In this document: positions 1 to 8,892 of the stretch, in pieces | Layout of the letters: every line of letters starts with the position of its first letter | Position numbering within the stretch: the first letter of the stretch is position 1 | Source: Paenibacillus oryzisoli | GTDB lineage: Bacteria; Bacillota; Bacilli; Paenibacillales; NBRC-103111 | Assembly (NCBI RefSeq): GCF_001653565.1 | Contig: NZ_LYPB01000088.1 | Location: forward strand, 1 to 64,000 | DNA: 64,000 nucleotides | Direction: 5' to 3' | Made by a program: the position numbers and the translations under genes | The notes under the pieces: model-generated | What the model saw: only the letters and a program-made list of their open reading frames with translations | What the model was told of the DNA's origin: nothing | The model's database searches: none

Positions 1-80
1 ATCGGAAAGCCGTATGAGGGAAAACCTCACGTACGGTTTGATGAGGAGGGGCTGAAATATTTCAGCCCTTTACTCTAGAT
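1..80 (+). mobile_element. 3' end of a bacterial group II intron (domains V and VI)
   Basis: Bases 7-39 form the catalytic domain V hairpin: AGCCGTATGAGG pairs with CCTCACGTACGGTT around a GAAAA loop, which is the signature of bacterial group II introns. Bases 44-72 form a domain VI hairpin (GGGGCTGAA / TTTCAGCCCT) followed by TTACTCTA, where the branch-point A and 3' splice site normally lie. The exact 3' end, about 77-80, cannot be fixed without the 5' exon. The reverse transcriptase ORF and 5' part lie outside the window. The intron abuts a siderophore-esterase remnant. Confidence 0.85.
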
Positions 81-92
81 AAATTTCAGATT

Positions 93-111
93 GATAATGA
101 TTCTCATTTTC
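93..111 (+). promoter_or_regulatory. Fur box 1 (remnant)
   Basis: GATAATGATTCTCATTTTC matches 17 of 19 positions of the classical Fur box GATAATGATWATCATTATC. It lies between the intron end and the esterase fragment, and is read through in frame with that fragment. This is an odd position for an operator and suggests that the sequence here was rearranged. Confidence 0.7.
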
Positions 112-143
112 ATAAAAAGAGGCGCATTCCGAGCTTTCATCGA

Positions 144-467
144 GGGGGAACTCAAACCTACCAGACTTATATAGCTGGCAGTCCTTCGATTCACTGGAAC
201 AAGGACTTACTGAAGGAACAAGAAGATCAATATACCGCAAATCTTAGCTTTACACAGCTAACTCACAAGCTTCTCATCACGACCGCAGAACTGGAGTGGG
301 AGCACCCAAGTAAAATGAGCGAGAATGCAAGAGAGTTGTACGAGCGCCTCGCGCTTCTGCCAAGTGCGAAGCTTCAAGCGGACTTTTACGAGTTTGAAGG
401 GGAAGGACATGTTTCGGTTCTTCCTGCGCTGGTCAGTCGTGCTGTTCGCTTTATGCGGAGGTCGTAA
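144..467 (+). pseudogene. 3' fragment of a siderophore (BesA/IroE-type) esterase
   Basis: The frame ending at the TAA of 465-467 encodes about 105 residues resembling the C-terminal half of trilactone-siderophore esterases of the esterase-D alpha/beta-hydrolase fold. It has a YIAGSPSIHWN stretch (family: SPSIWW) and, near the end, FEGEGHVSVLP, which carries the catalytic-histidine motif GxGH. The nucleophile-bearing N-terminal half (GYSxGG) is missing. Upstream, the frame runs through a Fur box into the group II intron, and residues before about base 150 do not resemble the family. Such enzymes hydrolyse ferric siderophores to release iron. I infer a deletion or rearrangement remnant rather than a gene merely split by a splicing intron, but the left flank is not visible. 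Confidence 0.65.
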
Positions 468-546
468 GTTAAGGCCAGCATGGCACAGTCACGCGTTCCT
501 AACTTTTTCGCCAGGGATGTTTGGGTTAACGTTGCAAGAATTCATT

Positions 547-599
547 CCAATATCTAAAAAAAGCTCGATATCTAGCGCTTAGGCGTGAGGAGATATTGG
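547..599. repeat. inverted repeat, possible terminator
   Basis: CCAATATCT (547-555) and AGATATTGG (591-599) are perfect 9-bp inverted repeats separated by 35 bases and followed by GCTTTTC. This could be a weak terminator for the upstream remnant. The long loop and short T run make it uncertain. Confidence 0.3.
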
Positions 600-637
600 G
601 CTTTTCGGCTTTACATGTTCAACGTCAAGATGAATCT

Positions 638-656
638 GATAATGGGAATCATTATC
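638..656 (+). promoter_or_regulatory. Fur box 2
   Basis: GATAATGGGAATCATTATC is an almost perfect Fur-box palindrome. It lies 73 bases before a 31-codon reading frame and about 300 bases before the siderophore operon. It implies that a second iron-regulated promoter is, or once was, located here. Confidence 0.8.
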
Positions 657-728
657 ACTAATAAATGTTAAAACAAGGAAATATAATTGTCAACTACCAA
701 TTTTCAGTGAAACCTATAGGAGCATAAC

Positions 729-824
729 ATGGGAGTCGCAACGGGATTTCCAGAGGAGGAAATGCTGCCCTATCAAGGTCACTCTCCGTATGAGGGCACA
801 TCAGCTTCGGTCAAAGGTCAATAA
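729..824 (+). CDS. 31-aa small ORF between two Fur boxes
   Basis: An ATG preceded by TAGGAG (8 bases away) opens a 31-codon frame beginning MGVATGFPEEE and ending ASVKGQ. I do not recognise it. It lies between Fur box 2 and the operon promoter, so it may be an iron-regulated leader peptide. It could equally be the stump of a gene whose body was lost, as happened to the nearby esterase. Translation is unproven. Confidence 0.3.
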   Translation: MGVATGFPEEEMLPYQGHSPYEGTSASVKGQ

Positions 825-832
825 AAATAGTA

Positions 833-861
833 TTGCATTGATAATGATTATCATTTACAAT
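833..861 (+). promoter_or_regulatory. sigma-A promoter of the siderophore operon with embedded Fur box 3
   Basis: The -35 TTGCAT (833-838) and -10 TACAAT (856-861) are separated by exactly 17 bases. The spacer is occupied by Fur box GATAATGATTATCATTTAC (840-858). Fur bound here would directly block RNA polymerase, so the operon starting at 955 should be repressed when iron is plentiful. The 5' leader is about 85-90 bases. Confidence 0.88.
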
Positions 862-954
862 GGCGGTGAGTTGTGTAAATTATTACCAACCCTCTTCAAC
901 AGAATTGAGCAAGTCATTTCATGATCATTTTCCCAAAGGAGGAACAGTCAATTT

Positions 955-2316
955 ATGAAGGGCAATGCGATATATCTCGAAAGTCAGAGGAGGAGGGAAT
1001 CTAATGCACGAACATATCCTCGGAAAATCCCGATTGCAATTACAGAGGCCAGAGGTATTCAGGTAAAGGATGCAGATGGTCGAACCTATTACGATTGTCT
1101 TGCAGGAGCAGGAACGCTTGCTTTGGGACACAATCACCCGGTTGTGATTGAGGCGATGAAAGACGTGTTAACGACGGGTCTGCCGTTGCATACGTTAGAT
1201 TTGACTACACCGGTTAAAGAGAGTTTTGTAGATGAGCTCTTCGATATACTGCCAACTGAATTTGTTAAGAATGCCCGAATCCAATTCTGTGGACCAACAG
1301 GAGCAGATGCCGTAGAAGCAGCGATGAAATTAGTCAAGACGGCAACGGGAAGAAGCGGGATGATGTCTTTCCATGGGGGATATCACGGAATGACCAGCGG
1401 TGCGCTTAGCTTGACAGGTAACCTAGGTCCAAAACGCCATGTCGGCGGATTGTTGCCAGGTACGCAATTTTTGCCATATCCGTATGATTATCGCTGTCCA
1501 TTTGGAATTGGCGGCGAGCATGGCCACCAAATTGGCAGCCGCTACATTGAACACTTGTTAGACGATCCAGAAAGTGGCGTGCTGTCACCGGCAGGCATGA
1601 TTATGGAGTTAGTGCAGGGTGAGGGCGGTGTGATTCCAGCACCTCATGCATGGGCAAGAGAAATTCGTAGAATGACCAAAGAACGCGAGATTCCTTTGAT
1701 CATTGACGAAGTGCAGTCAGGAATTGGCCGAACTGGCCGTATGTTTGCTTTTGAACATGGGGGCATTATTCCTGATGTGATCGTGATCTCCAAGGCTATA
1801 GGTGGGGGTCTGCCGTTGTCGGTCATCGTGTATCGCGAAGAACTGGACAAATGGGAGCCAGGAGCACATGCAGGCACATTCCGTGGCAATCAGTTAGCGA
1901 TGGCTGCTGGTACGGCAACACTGCGCATCATTCGCGAAGAAAGGCTGGTTGAACATGCGGCAGTGGTTGGTGAACGGCTTTGCAAGCATCTTGAGCAAAC
2001 CAAATCAGCAGTGAGATGCATCGGTGAAGTCAGGGGCAGAGGACTGATGATTGGTGTTGAGATTGTGGACATCGAACGGGAAGCAGACCGAATCGGCAGC
2101 TATCCAGCTCATACAGAGCTCGCTCGTGAAATTCAACAGCAATGTCTAAAACGTGGCCTCATCCTTGAACTTGGAGGCCGTCATGGCAGTGTAGTTCGCT
2201 TCCTGCCGCCGCTTAATGTAACAGAGCAAGAGATTGATCGGATTGCCGAAATTTTCCACGAGTCCGTCATGGCAGCAGAACGTCAGTCGTTAAGCCTTCA
2301 GGGGGTACTTGGGTGA
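955..2316 (+). CDS. rhbA: diaminobutyrate--2-oxoglutarate aminotransferase (RhbA-like)
   Basis: This 453-aa class-III PLP aminotransferase converts aspartate semialdehyde to L-2,4-diaminobutyrate, the first step to 1,3-diaminopropane in schizokinen/rhizobactin-type siderophores. Visible motifs are GAGTLALGHNHP near the N terminus, the PLP-ring aspartate in IIDEVQSGIGRTG (about D251) and the Schiff-base lysine in ISKAIGGG (about K280). The start is the ATG at 955 behind AAAGGAGG (935-942), with somewhat long spacing. It is the first gene of the Fur-controlled operon and overlaps the next gene by 4 bases (GTGA), suggesting translational coupling. Ornithine- or GABA-type aminotransferases share the fold, but the adjacent decarboxylase supports this assignment. 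Confidence 0.9.
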   Translation: MKGNAIYLESQRRRESNARTYPRKIPIAITEARGIQVKDADGRTYYDCLAGAGTLALGHNHPVVIEAMKDVLTTGLPLHTLDLTTPVKESFVDELFDILPTEFVKNARIQFCGPTGADAVEAAMKLVKTATGRSGMMSFHGGYHGMTSGALSLTGNLGPKRHVGGLLPGTQFLPYPYDYRCPFGIGGEHGHQIGSRYIEHLLDDPESGVLSPAGMIMELVQGEGGVIPAPHAWAREIRRMTKEREIPLIIDEVQSGIGRTGRMFAFEHGGIIPDVIVISKAIGGGLPLSVIVYREELDKWEPGAHAGTFRGNQLAMAAGTATLRIIREERLVEHAAVVGERLCKHLEQTKSAVRCIGEVRGRGLMIGVEIVDIEREADRIGSYPAHTELAREIQQQCLKRGLILELGGRHGSVVRFLPPLNVTEQEIDRIAEIFHESVMAAERQSLSLQGVLG

Positions 2317-3839
2317 ACAGGGAATTCGCAGCCGACTTTTTGAACATAACGGTGGAGAGTCAATCGCTCTTTCGCAAGCATATGCAAGCGACAGTTGAGG
2401 TGCTCATTCGCGATTTCGCAGCATTGGAGAAGCCTTACAGCGGGGCTGCGCCACAGGATGTGGCAGCGCCATTTCGAGATCGGCAGGTCTGCCCAGAGCA
2501 GGGCGTAAACATGAAGGAGCTGCTTGATTTCATTGGCACTACCGTGGCGAAACATGCGGCTGTTGTGAATCATCCGGCCTGTGTGGCGCACCTTCATTGC
2601 CCGCCGCTTCAAGCGTCACTTATGGCAGAGACACTGCTGGCAACGCTGAACCAGTCCATGGATTCTTGGGACCAGAGTATGTCAGCAACCATGCTGGAAG
2701 AAGAAATAATTAGCTGGTTATGTGAGTTGTTCGGCTATCATAAGTGCACCAGCGATGGGGTATTCACCAGTGGGGGAACACAGTCTAACTTCATGGGCCT
2801 ACTGCTGGCTAGAGATCATTATGCCTATACGAAATGGAATTGGAATGTGCAACAGTGGGGCTTACCCCCACAGGGTGACCGCCTGCGAATTCTATGTTCG
2901 GAAGCGGCCCATTTTACAGTCAAACAATCGGCGGCTCTGCTAGGTTTGGGGCAACATGCAGTTATCACAGTCCCTGTGGATTCGCTCGGGCGAATGCAGT
3001 GTCATGTTCTCGAGCATGCAATCGATCGTTTGCTACAAGATGGCTTACTCCCCTTTGCCTTAGTGGGTACAGCCGGAACAACAGACTTCGGAAGCATTGA
3101 TCCATTGCCTGAGCTTGCAGAACTTGCCCGTAAACACGAGCTTTGGTTTCACATTGACGGAGCCTATGGTGGTGCACTTGCTTTAAGCGCTAAACATGCG
3201 AACTTGCTAGAGGGAATAGACTTAGCAGATTCGATTACTGTCGATTTCCACAAATTGTTTTATCAGCCGATCAGCTGTGGAGCCTTCTTATTGCGGGATT
3301 CGGTAAACTATCGCTATTTACGGCTGAACGCCGATTATTTAAATCCGCAAGAAGACGATGAGGCAGGGGTGCCTAATCTTGTCGGCAAGTCTATTCAGAC
3401 AACGCGTCGGTTTGATGCGCTGAAGCTATACATGTCACTGCAGCACCTGGGTCGTGTAAAGTTCGCAGCAATGATTGATTACACGTTGGAGCTCGCACGC
3501 CACACGGCAGATCAAATACGGGGAATGAAGGCACTCGAACTGTTGGCAGAACCGACTTTAAATGCAGTCGTTTTCCGTTATGTACCCTCCAAGGAGATGG
3601 ACGCCACTCGCACGGATGCGTTAAATCACCGAATTCGAGATGGTCTCCTTGAGAATGGGATCGCCGTTATTGCTCGAACGAAAGTAAAGGAAAGGGCTTG
3701 TATGAAATTTACGCTGCTTAATCCGTTAACGACAACGCAGGATACTGGGGATATTTTGGCTCACATCGTGCGCATAGGTATGGAACTAGAACAACAATTT
3801 GGGATCGAGCAGTATGCTCTGAGGGGAGTTCAATCATGA
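2313..3839 (+). CDS. rhbB: L-2,4-diaminobutyrate decarboxylase (RhbB-like)
   Basis: This 508-aa group-II PLP decarboxylase makes 1,3-diaminopropane, the diamine backbone of the hydroxamate arm. The pyridoxal region shows HIDGAYGG, and the PLP lysine lies in VDFHKLFYQP (about K314). FTSGGTQSNF and GTAGTTDFGSID are typical of the glutamate/DABA decarboxylase family. It starts at GTG 2313, overlapping the aminotransferase stop, and ends in an ATGA overlap with the next gene. Together with the preceding gene it forms the standard two-enzyme diaminopropane module of siderophore operons. Confidence 0.9.
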   Translation: MNREFAADFLNITVESQSLFRKHMQATVEVLIRDFAALEKPYSGAAPQDVAAPFRDRQVCPEQGVNMKELLDFIGTTVAKHAAVVNHPACVAHLHCPPLQASLMAETLLATLNQSMDSWDQSMSATMLEEEIISWLCELFGYHKCTSDGVFTSGGTQSNFMGLLLARDHYAYTKWNWNVQQWGLPPQGDRLRILCSEAAHFTVKQSAALLGLGQHAVITVPVDSLGRMQCHVLEHAIDRLLQDGLLPFALVGTAGTTDFGSIDPLPELAELARKHELWFHIDGAYGGALALSAKHANLLEGIDLADSITVDFHKLFYQPISCGAFLLRDSVNYRYLRLNADYLNPQEDDEAGVPNLVGKSIQTTRRFDALKLYMSLQHLGRVKFAAMIDYTLELARHTADQIRGMKALELLAEPTLNAVVFRYVPSKEMDATRTDALNHRIRDGLLENGIAVIARTKVKERACMKFTLLNPLTTTQDTGDILAHIVRIGMELEQQFGIEQYALRGVQS

Positions 3840-5632
3840 TCCAGGATGGATTACTGGAAAACATACAAACGCTGGAGGAAAAGGGGGGAGACTCTTATCG
3901 GACGGCAGCGAGAGCTACGCTGCAAAGCTTGCTAAACAGCTTTCTCAGGGAAACTGGATTGGGGGAGTGGCGTGAAGTTGAAGGTACGTGGGTGCTGGAA
4001 GTGCCATTGGTCAGCCAAGGAGGCTGTATCCTTGTTACTGTCAAACATAAATCGCTGACAGGAAGACATCTGTTTCAATTCCCTCTGCAGTGGAAGGGGA
4101 GCGCTGGGCTTGAAGATGCAGGGGAGGATGAGCTGGTATTCGCTAGGCGGCTCGTACTTGAATTAGGTCATTTCGTCAAAGTAGGATCGCCGGATCGTAC
4201 AGAAGATTTGTTACAGCAAATCGAAGAAAGCTGTGCCAGCATCGAACAGTTCGTCGCTGCCCGTGACGGAGATCGCGACCAGTTATATGGCTTTGACGGG
4301 GACTTCCTCACAGCAGAGCAATCCTTGTTGTTCGGGCACTTGCTCCATCCTACACCGAAATGTCGGGACGGGGTTCCAGCCAGTATGCAAGGGGTATTCT
4401 CTCCAGAGTTGAAAGGGCAGTTTCAACTGCATTATTTCCGTGCGCATCGCAGCATTGTACGTGAGGATTCTGCGCTTGAGATTACGGCAACGGAATGGAT
4501 TAAGTCAGATCTCCGTCATGCGGATGTACAGACACCGTACACGGAGAGCGATGAATATACATTGATTCCACTGCATCCTTTGCAGGCGGAAGAAGTACTT
4601 GCGAAACCAGCCGTTCAGAAGCTGCTCGAAGCGGGCTTGCTTCAAGATTTGGGGCCAATAGGGCGTTATTACTCGGCAACTTCATCGTTCCGCACGATGT
4701 ATCATCCCGAGTCGCCTTTTATGCCAAAAGGGTCCGTCCCAGTAAGGATTACCAATTCAGTACGCGTGAATCTATTCAAAGAATTGGAACGGGGCGTTGA
4801 AGTGTCCCGCATGCTGCAAACCAAAGTCGGCGAGGTATCCGAACGCTATCCAGCGTTTGCTATTGTGAGAGATCCTGCCTATGTTTCAATTGCTTTGGAA
4901 GGGCAGGAGGAGTCGGGGTTCGAAGTTGTGCTGCGTCAAAATCCGTTCCAAGGAAAGCAGGCTCAGCAAGTGTCACTTGTGGCTTCTCTTGTGCAGGATC
5001 CGCTGCCTGGCTCTGAATCGCGCTTAAGCACAATTATTCGCCAACTGGCTAAGCAGGAGGATCGGACAACGCAAGCGGTAAGTCTAGACTGGTTCCGTCT
5101 CTATTTGAACATCTCGCTGAAGCCGATGATTTGGCTATATGTCACGCATGGCATTGCGCTGGAAGCCCATCAGCAGAATAGCGTTGTCCAGCTGAATAAC
5201 GGATACCCACAACGTTATTATTATCGGGACAATCAGGGGTATTATTTCTGTAATTCCATGAAGGAACATTTGAATAAGCAATTGCCAGGCATTGGAGATA
5301 AGAGCCATACATTCTGCGATGATGCGATTGCTGATGAACGTTTCCGCTATTATGTTATTTTTAACCATCTATTCGGCCTGATTAATGGTTTTGGTACAGC
5401 GGGACTTGCCCATGAACGGGAGCTGTTGCGTGAGCTGCGGTCTGTGCTTGCTGAGTTCCTTCCGTTGAACAGAGAGCCTTCGATTTTCCTACAAAGCTTG
5501 TTAACGGAAGCTAAGATCCCGTGTAAAGCAAATCTGCTCACGCGACTTTATGATATGGATGAGTTAGTCGGTTCTCTCGAAAACCAGTCGGTCTATGTTC
5601 TCGTGGACAATCCGCTGGTTCTGGAGGTGTAG
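3836..5632 (+). CDS. IucA/IucC-family NRPS-independent siderophore synthetase 1
   Basis: This 598-aa protein is an ATP-dependent synthetase that activates a carboxylate, usually of citrate, and condenses it with an amine. Diagnostic motifs are the N-terminal region with HPTPKCRDG (ATP binding), LIPLHPLQAEE, and the central TSSFRTMY and EAHQQN segments. A FhuF-like C-terminal region follows. Length fits the family (about 580-620). EAHQQN and the context resemble AsbA/AcsD-type enzymes acting on free citrate, but subtype cannot be decided by eye. It is coupled on both sides, with an ATGA overlap upstream and a one-base overlap downstream. Confidence 0.92.
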   Translation: MIQDGLLENIQTLEEKGGDSYRTAARATLQSLLNSFLRETGLGEWREVEGTWVLEVPLVSQGGCILVTVKHKSLTGRHLFQFPLQWKGSAGLEDAGEDELVFARRLVLELGHFVKVGSPDRTEDLLQQIEESCASIEQFVAARDGDRDQLYGFDGDFLTAEQSLLFGHLLHPTPKCRDGVPASMQGVFSPELKGQFQLHYFRAHRSIVREDSALEITATEWIKSDLRHADVQTPYTESDEYTLIPLHPLQAEEVLAKPAVQKLLEAGLLQDLGPIGRYYSATSSFRTMYHPESPFMPKGSVPVRITNSVRVNLFKELERGVEVSRMLQTKVGEVSERYPAFAIVRDPAYVSIALEGQEESGFEVVLRQNPFQGKQAQQVSLVASLVQDPLPGSESRLSTIIRQLAKQEDRTTQAVSLDWFRLYLNISLKPMIWLYVTHGIALEAHQQNSVVQLNNGYPQRYYYRDNQGYYFCNSMKEHLNKQLPGIGDKSHTFCDDAIADERFRYYVIFNHLFGLINGFGTAGLAHERELLRELRSVLAEFLPLNREPSIFLQSLLTEAKIPCKANLLTRLYDMDELVGSLENQSVYVLVDNPLVLEV

Positions 5633-6309
5633 TGAAGGTGCCTTGGAGTATGAATCGCAATTTGAAGCCAATTTATGATGATCCTTCTCTTGCAGCCTAC
5701 AAGGATCCAACGATTGGCAAGAGCATTTCGTTTCGCCCGGTTGATCTGGAACGCGATTTGGTGATGCTGCATCGTTGGCAGCAGGAGCCGCATGTCGTTC
5801 CCTTCTGGCAGCTGAACATATCTTTAGATGCCTACCGGAGCCACTTGGAGCGTTTCTTGGCCGATTCGCATCAGACGCTTTGCATCGGTGAGCTGGATGG
5901 GGAGCCGATGAGCTACTGGGAATCCTATTGGGTGAAGTCTGATGTCATTGAACCCTATTACGAAGCAGCGCCGGATGATCAAGGCGTACATCTGCTGATT
6001 GGCCCGCCAAGCTACCTCGGCCAGGGTTATGCATTGCCCCTGTTGAAAGCACTCGTACGTGTGCAGTTCATGCACCCAAGTACCAAGCGAGTCGTAGCCG
6101 AGCCCGATATTCGGAATGCGAAGATGCATCATATTTTCGAGGGGTGCGGTTTCCGTTTCCAGAAGGAAGTGCAGCTTCCAGATAAGAAGGCTGCGTTGAT
6201 GATATGCGAGCGAGAAGTTTTTGAAGCGATAACGTTGCAACCGATACATACGCGAAGCGATGTTGGTTGTCAACAAGATAGAGAAACGAGGGAGATTTCT
6301 ATTGGCTAG
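5632..6309 (+). CDS. siderophore GNAT acyltransferase (RhbD/IucB-like)
   Basis: This 225-aa protein carries an Acetyltransf_8 domain, the family that acylates N-hydroxylated diamines (IucB, AlcB, RhbD). Visible signatures are FRPVDLERDLVMLHRWQQEPHV near the N terminus, GEPMSYWESYWVKSD in the middle, and GPPSYLGQGYALPLLKALV with RVVAEPDIRNAKMH, the acetyl-CoA-binding core. The predicted reaction is acetylation (or longer acylation) of N-hydroxy-1,3-diaminopropane to form the hydroxamate. GTG 5632 follows GGAGG and touches the previous stop; ATG 5650 is an alternative start. The 3' end overlaps the next ORF by up to 50 bases. Confidence 0.88.
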   Translation: MKVPWSMNRNLKPIYDDPSLAAYKDPTIGKSISFRPVDLERDLVMLHRWQQEPHVVPFWQLNISLDAYRSHLERFLADSHQTLCIGELDGEPMSYWESYWVKSDVIEPYYEAAPDDQGVHLLIGPPSYLGQGYALPLLKALVRVQFMHPSTKRVVAEPDIRNAKMHHIFEGCGFRFQKEVQLPDKKAALMICEREVFEAITLQPIHTRSDVGCQQDRETREISIG

Positions 6310-7645
6310 GGGAGTTGTTCGGAATCATTCAGATGAATGGGATGTGCTGGGCGTCGGCGTCGGTCCTTTCAATCTCGGTCTTGCAGCCCTGCTTACGCGC
6401 GTACCCGAGTTAAAGGCCCAATTCTTAGAGCGGAAGCCACAGTTCGATTGGCATCCAGGTATGTTGATTGAGGGGACGACACTGCAAGTCCCTTTCTTCG
6501 CGGACTTAGTGACAATGGCCGATCCGACACATCCGCTCAGCTTTCTAAATTATTTGCATGAGCATGGCAGACTGTATCACTTCTACTTTCTAGAGAAGTT
6601 CCAAATTCCCCGTAAGGAGTATAACCATTACTGTAAATGGGCGGCAGAACGATTAGCTTCTTGCCGTTTCGGCTACGAAGTGAGCAGCATCCATCTCGAA
6701 GAAGGGGAGTCCAGTTCTCATTTTGTCGTGGAGGCGAAAGAACTTCAAACTGAGCAAACAAAGACCTATGTTGCCCGTAACTTGGTACTAGGTGTTGGGA
6801 GCAGCCCCCATATTCCGAAACGGTTCCAAAACGTAAGCGGAGCGAATGTGTTTCATTCAGCTGATTATTTAACGAATCGGGAACATTGCCTCAAAGCGCG
6901 GTCGATCACGGTTGTGGGCTCAGGTCAGAGTGCAGCCGAAGTGGTGCTGGATTTGTTAAAAGCGCAGAGTGAAAGTGGGTATCGGTTGGATTGGTTTACA
7001 CGTTCATCAGGCTTCTTCCCGATGGAGTATTCCAAGCTCGGACTCGAGCATTTTTCTCCAGAATATACGAAATATTTCTACGACCTAGCACCTGAAAACA
7101 AGGATAGGGTCCGAGCTGGGCAGGCCTTGCTGTACAAAGGAATTAGCGCGAATACCATCGCAGATATATACGATACGCTGTACGAGGCTGGAATCGGTGG
7201 GGGAGAAGCGCCAGGTGTCCGATTGATGCCCCTAACCGAAGTGGAGCAGTTGCTTCAGACTTCAGACCGAGGGAGGGATAGCTATCAATTGCATTGCCGC
7301 CAATTGCAGCAGGATGCACCTTTCGAGCATACCAGCGAGATCGTCATATTGGCGACGGGGTATGAGCATGCCGAACCAGCTTGCTTACGTCCGTTAGAGC
7401 CTTATATTTGTCGAGATGCGAAAGGACGCTTGGACATCGCTGAGGATTACTCTTTGAAGCTGCGAACCAGTGGGGAGAACCAGATCTTTATTCAGAATGG
7501 GGAACTGCATACACATGGTGTTGGTGCACCCGATCTTGGGCTTGGCGCTCATCGGAACAGCGTCATCATTAAGAAGCTAGCCCAGCGCGAGGTGTATCCG
7601 CTCAGAAGTCGTAATGTGTTTCAGCAATTCGGAGTCAACCGATGA
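6260..7645 (+). CDS. diamine N-hydroxylase (IucD/RhbE-like flavin monooxygenase)
   Basis: This 461-aa SidA/IucD/PvdA-family monooxygenase uses FAD and NADPH to hydroxylate the terminal amine of a diamine. Motifs are the FAD-binding GVGVGPFNLGLAALL near residue 30, the NADPH-binding VVGSGQSAAEVVLDL around residue 220, and the C-terminal LATGYEH. The best substrate inference is 1,3-diaminopropane, since its two synthesis enzymes head the operon. The start is ambiguous: ATG 6260 overlaps the acyltransferase by 50 bases, whereas TTG 6302 has GGGAGA at good spacing and gives 447 aa. The end overlaps the next start (ATGA). Confidence 0.92.
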   Translation: MLVVNKIEKRGRFLLARGVVRNHSDEWDVLGVGVGPFNLGLAALLTRVPELKAQFLERKPQFDWHPGMLIEGTTLQVPFFADLVTMADPTHPLSFLNYLHEHGRLYHFYFLEKFQIPRKEYNHYCKWAAERLASCRFGYEVSSIHLEEGESSSHFVVEAKELQTEQTKTYVARNLVLGVGSSPHIPKRFQNVSGANVFHSADYLTNREHCLKARSITVVGSGQSAAEVVLDLLKAQSESGYRLDWFTRSSGFFPMEYSKLGLEHFSPEYTKYFYDLAPENKDRVRAGQALLYKGISANTIADIYDTLYEAGIGGGEAPGVRLMPLTEVEQLLQTSDRGRDSYQLHCRQLQQDAPFEHTSEIVILATGYEHAEPACLRPLEPYICRDAKGRLDIAEDYSLKLRTSGENQIFIQNGELHTHGVGAPDLGLGAHRNSVIIKKLAQREVYPLRSRNVFQQFGVNR

Positions 7646-8892
7646 AGACGCTGCAACCTCAAGCGCTTAGTCGTAGAACGCGAACAGGCATGCAGGCAGC
7701 ACTTCTTGGCTGCATGTTTCTAGGACTGTTTACAGAAGTGCTGCTTTCACCGTATTATCCCCAGTTTTTCCATCAGGTTTTCGGTATTGAAGACTACAGC
7801 TACACTGGTTTATATTTGTTTGTTTGTCGGCTAACGGTTGTTCTCTGTTCGCCGTTGTGGGGGTGGTTGACCCGCAGATGGGAAGCTAAGCGTCTGCTGC
7901 TCATCGGTCAGGCAGGAACGGCCCTATCGACTGCGCTGCTGGCGCAAGCGGATAGTGCGACAGAATTCCTCATTCTGACGATCTGTTTACTCATTTTTAA
8001 AAGCAGCTATATGTTGATTTATCCAATCATTATGGAACTTAGCGATACAGGTGCTCAAGCGGGATCTGCGGCAAAATTTCACGCGGTACATCATACAGCG
8101 GTGCTAATCGCTGCGTTGGCTGGTGCTCATATGCTTCAGATGGAACGTCCATTAACGTTGTTCTATGGGGCAGCTGCTGCGGATGTCATCCAATTGTGCG
8201 TATGCGTGGTGGTTCTTTGGGGATGGAACAGCGCTACTAAGAAGGAAGATCGACGTGAATCTAGAGGTTCGAAAGGGTTGTTACGCAACTTGCTCCAGGA
8301 TCGAACGATTGTGATGCTTGGCTTGTTGTTTCTTACACTCACGATTGCGAATCAAGTGGTCAGACCCTTTTTTACCCCCTATGTCGAAAAGGACTTTGGC
8401 TTATCCATTGAACTAGCGGGCATGTTGTTTCTTCTGCCTCATGTCTGTGCGTTAATCCTTCTGCCGTTTCTTCGCAGTTTAGCCAAGCCAGGAAGGCTGC
8501 CCATCGCGTATATGGTTGGTGTTGGAGCCATGGCTATCGGCTTAATCACGCAAGGGATGACGGAGAGTATAGGCGGATTGATCGCAGGCCGTATGCTGTA
8601 TGGGATGTTCCTAGCCATTACGATGGCTGTCCTTGATGTCATTTTGTTTGGGCGGGAACAGGGCGCATCAGCTGCGATAGCTTTCAGTGTTATGGTATCT
8701 TTCCAGACTGCAGGGGAGTTATTATCTCCTCTACTTTCATCATTTCTGTCGATTCAGGTTGGATTGCATGCGCCGCTGCTGGCAGCAGCTTTGCTATGTC
8801 TGGTTAATGGCATGCTGTTCAAATGGTCCAATATTTATAGCACACCGAAGGAGGCTACCACATGGCAAGTTCATGGCAGCAAGACCTCATAG
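7642..8892 (+). CDS. MFS transporter, probable siderophore exporter
   Basis: This 416-aa protein has about 12 hydrophobic segments and an MFS loop signature WGWLTRRWEAKR after the second segment. Its position inside a siderophore operon, between N-hydroxylase and synthetase, matches MFS exporters of schizokinen, petrobactin and staphyloferrin loci. Export of the finished siderophore is therefore the likely role, although import cannot be excluded from sequence alone. The start ATG overlaps the upstream stop by 4 bases, and the 3' end overlaps the next gene by 31 bases. Confidence 0.8.
   Translation: MKTLQPQALSRRTRTGMQAALLGCMFLGLFTEVLLSPYYPQFFHQVFGIEDYSYTGLYLFVCRLTVVLCSPLWGWLTRRWEAKRLLLIGQAGTALSTALLAQADSATEFLILTICLLIFKSSYMLIYPIIMELSDTGAQAGSAAKFHAVHHTAVLIAALAGAHMLQMERPLTLFYGAAAADVIQLCVCVVVLWGWNSATKKEDRRESRGSKGLLRNLLQDRTIVMLGLLFLTLTIANQVVRPFFTPYVEKDFGLSIELAGMLFLLPHVCALILLPFLRSLAKPGRLPIAYMVGVGAMAIGLITQGMTESIGGLIAGRMLYGMFLAITMAVLDVILFGREQGASAAIAFSVMVSFQTAGELLSPLLSSFLSIQVGLHAPLLAAALLCLVNGMLFKWSNIYSTPKEATTWQVHGSKTS

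Noticed and set aside
325-582. 85-codon frame over the esterase remnant
   Set aside because: It is in a different frame from the recognisable esterase sequence and has no ribosome site.
5824-6276. 150-codon - strand frame within the acyltransferase gene
   Set aside because: Antisense shadow of a gene with clear GNAT motifs.
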